Shown here piece by piece: positions 4,873-6,361 of a stretch of 6,361 nt of DNA; positions within the stretch are counted from its first letter, which is position 1, and the number at the start of each line of letters is the position of its first letter. The notes under the pieces are model-generated. The model had not been told where the DNA came from, searched no databases, and was given only the letters and a program-made list of their open reading frames with translations. The position numbers were made by a program, and so were the translations under genes. This DNA comes from DASRBO01 sp035653595 (lineage in GTDB: Bacteria > Actinomycetota > Acidimicrobiia > Acidimicrobiales > JAJPHE01), in assembly GCA_035653595.1 (NCBI GenBank), contig DASRBO010000110.1:1-6361 (forward strand), written 5' to 3'.

Positions 4873-6361
4873 GCCGGGGGCCGCACGGGCGGCGCGGGCG
4901 GGGCGGGGGTCGGCGGCGTCCGGGCCGGCTGTGGCGCTACCGCCGGCTCCTCTTCCTCCTCGGGTTCCTCGGCTTCACCGCCGTGGCCGGCTTCGCCTAC
5001 CTGCTGCTGCAGGCCCCCTTGCCCCCGCCCACCGTCGAGGGACAGACGACCTTCCTGACCGACGCCACCGGGGCCCGGCTGGCCACCTTCGACAACGGGC
5101 AGAACCGGATACCCGTCCAGCTGTCCCAGGTCCCCCCGGTGGTGGTCAAGGCGGTGCTCGACACCGAGGACCACGCCTACTTCCAGCACGGGGCCCTCGA
5201 CCCCGTCGGCATCCTGCGGGCCGCCGTCGACGACCTCCGGGGTAGGCCCCTCCAGGGGGGCTCGACCATCGCCCAGCAGTACGTCAAGAACGTCTACGTG
5301 GGATCGGAGCGGACCTTCCTGCGCAAGGTGAAGGAAGCGGCGGTCGCCGTCCGCCTGGAGCGGACCCTCACCAAGGACCAGATCCTCGAGCGCTACCTCA
5401 ACACGATCTACTTCGGGCGGGGCGCCTACGGGGTGGAGGCCGCCGCCCAGGCCTACTTCGGAAAGGACGTTGGCCAGCTGGGCCTGCCCGAGGCCGCCTA
5501 CCTGGCCGGTCTGATCCGCTCCCCCGACACCGCCGACGCCTCGGTCCATCCGGCGGTGGCCGACCAGCGCCGCGACGCGACCCTGGGCTCCATGGTGCGC
5601 TACCACGACCTGAGCGTGGCCGAGGACCACGCCGTGGAGGCGGTGCCGGTGGCCACCTACGTCATCAACCCCCACGACGAGCCGCCCCAGGTGGTCGACG
5701 CCTCCATCGGCACCCAGTACTTCGTCGACTACGTCCGCCGGGTGCTGATCCAGCGCTTCGGTCTGGCGGCGGTCGAGGCCGGCGGCCTTCGGGTGCGGAC
5801 CACCCTTGACCTGCGGGCCCAGGCCCAGGCCTATGACGCCGTCTACGGCTTCCTTCGCCCCAGCGAGCCGGCGGGGGCCCTGGTGTCGGTGGACTCCGAC
5901 GGCAACGTCCGAGCCATGGTCGGGGGACGGGACTACTCGCAGTCCCAGGTCAACCTGGCCACCGGCACCGCCGGCGGGGGGGCCGGCCGCCAGGCCGGAT
6001 CGACCTTCAAGCCCTTCCTGCTGGCCGCCACAGTGCACGAGGGGTACTCCCTGCGCTCGGCCTTCCCGGCCCCGGCCCAGCTGGTGCTGCCCAAGGCCGA
6101 CAACGGGGCCGACTACCTGGTCAGGAACTACGAGGGCGAGTCCTTCCCCGGCGACATCAACCTGGTCGAGGCCACCGCCGAGTCGGTGAACACGGTCTAC
6201 GCCCAGGTGGAGCAGGCGATCGGGCCGGACAAGCTGGTGGGGATGGCCCACCAGCTGGGGGTCAGCTCCCCGCTCGAGCCGAACGCGTCCCTGGTGCTGG
6301 GGACCGACGACGTGTCCGTGCTGGAGATGGCCGGCGCCTTCTCGACCTTCGCCGACGAGGG
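4815..6361 (+). CDS. ponA: Class A penicillin-binding protein (bifunctional transglycosylase/transpeptidase), 3' end outside window
   Basis: The reading frame stays open to the right edge, giving 515 residues from the GTG at 4815. The enzyme polymerises lipid II into glycan strands and cross-links them outside the membrane. A basic Gly/Arg-rich cytoplasmic tail (1-44) precedes one membrane anchor (about 45-67, LLFLLGFLGFTAVAGFAYLLL). The glycosyltransferase 51 domain has DTEDHAYFQHG with the catalytic Glu118, GGSTIAQQ (148-155), RKVKEAAVAVRLE with Glu174, and YLNTIYFGRGAYGVEAAAQ. The transpeptidase domain has the serine motif STFK (S396, K399) and SVN (457-459). The KTG motif must lie past the edge. 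No ATG, GTG or TTG occurs in frame between 4818 and the membrane segment, so the nearest usable start overlaps the DUF5318 gene by 58 bp. A rare CTG at 4869, touching the upstream stop, is the alternative. The overlap suggests translational coupling with DUF5318. Function is certain; the exact N-terminus is not. Confidence 0.93.
   Translation, partial: MRLESPRPDLSGRPAPSGLSRGPHGRRGRGGGRRRPGRLWRYRRLLFLLGFLGFTAVAGFAYLLLQAPLPPPTVEGQTTFLTDATGARLATFDNGQNRIPVQLSQVPPVVVKAVLDTEDHAYFQHGALDPVGILRAAVDDLRGRPLQGGSTIAQQYVKNVYVGSERTFLRKVKEAAVAVRLERTLTKDQILERYLNTIYFGRGAYGVEAAAQAYFGKDVGQLGLPEAAYLAGLIRSPDTADASVHPAVADQRRDATLGSMVRYHDLSVAEDHAVEAVPVATYVINPHDEPPQVVDASIGTQYFVDYVRRVLIQRFGLAAVEAGGLRVRTTLDLRAQAQAYDAVYGFLRPSEPAGALVSVDSDGNVRAMVGGRDYSQSQVNLATGTAGGGAGRQAGSTFKPFLLAATVHEGYSLRSAFPAPAQLVLPKADNGADYLVRNYEGESFPGDINLVEATAESVNTVYAQVEQAIGPDKLVGMAHQLGVSSPLEPNASLVLGTDDVSVLEMAGAFSTFADE
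4876..4909 (+). other. Possible G-quadruplex-forming G-run cluster in the ponA N-terminus
   Basis: On the plus strand, G-runs of 3-5 occur at 4876-4880, 4887-4889, 4896-4898, 4900-4903 and 4905-4909, separated by loops of 6, 6, 1 and 1 nt. This fits the canonical pattern of four or more G3+ tracts with loops up to 7 nt. The tract encodes the Gly/Arg-rich tail of the penicillin-binding protein, just after the DUF5318 stop. In a genome this rich in GC it may be a compositional accident. Confidence 0.4.

Noticed and set aside
4931..5245. Plus-strand 104-codon open frame beginning ATGGCGC-like at the ponA anchor
   Set aside because: It is a shifted frame of ponA rich in Pro/Arg. The neighbouring frame carries the membrane anchor and glycosyltransferase motifs.
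4827..6251. Minus-strand open frame of 474 codons opposite ponA
   Set aside because: Antisense shadow rich in Gly/Val/Leu/His; the plus strand encodes a penicillin-binding protein with all expected motifs.

Overview
This is a very GC-rich (around 70% by eye) stretch of bacterial chromosome from an actinobacterium. The evidence is an actinobacterial-type CCA tRNA nucleotidyltransferase, a mycobacterial-style inositol-3-phosphate synthase, TAnnnT -10 elements placed so that GTG starts would be leaderless, and a gene order close to the Mycobacterium tuberculosis Rv0046c-Rv0050 block (ino1, PadR regulator, DUF5318 protein, ponA1). The WxL-like secreted protein and the CCA gene placed next to this block would suit a deep-branching actinobacterium such as Acidimicrobiia, but that placement is an inference.

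Layout. At the left edge, on the minus strand, is the N-terminal part of a secreted WxL-like protein (1-351). A 171-bp divergent intergenic region (352-522) follows, then pcnA on the plus strand (523-1899). pcnA meets a minus-strand cluster tail to tail, and the two stop codons share one CTAG palindrome at 1896-1899. The minus-strand cluster reads padR (4350 to 3712), ino1 (3715 to 2639), SAM methyltransferase (2633 to 1896). padR and ino1 overlap by 4 bp (ATGA), and ino1 and the methyltransferase are 5 bp apart, so the three are very likely one operon. A 114-bp divergent control region (4351-4464) separates padR from the plus-strand pair DUF5318 gene (4465-4872) and ponA, a class A penicillin-binding protein that runs off the right edge.

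Function. Ino1 makes inositol-3-phosphate, which in actinobacteria feeds phosphatidylinositol and, in many lineages, mycothiol. The PadR protein most likely controls its own operon through a striking 25-bp near-palindrome at 4368-4392, which overlaps the expected -35 position of padR. The divergent pair joins a small zinc-ribbon protein of unknown function to a peptidoglycan synthase. The region is therefore a conserved envelope/inositol locus with an added methyltransferase gene.

Most notable: the tandem CCGATAYATCGG operator, a perfect 8-bp inverted repeat flanking the -10 element of the DUF5318 gene, a ponA start that appears to lie 58 bp inside the DUF5318 gene, and a G-quadruplex-type G-run cluster at the start of ponA. 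I found no RNA genes, mobile elements, CRISPR arrays or convincing intrinsic terminators, and no clearly novel multi-gene system. The unusual content is mainly regulatory.
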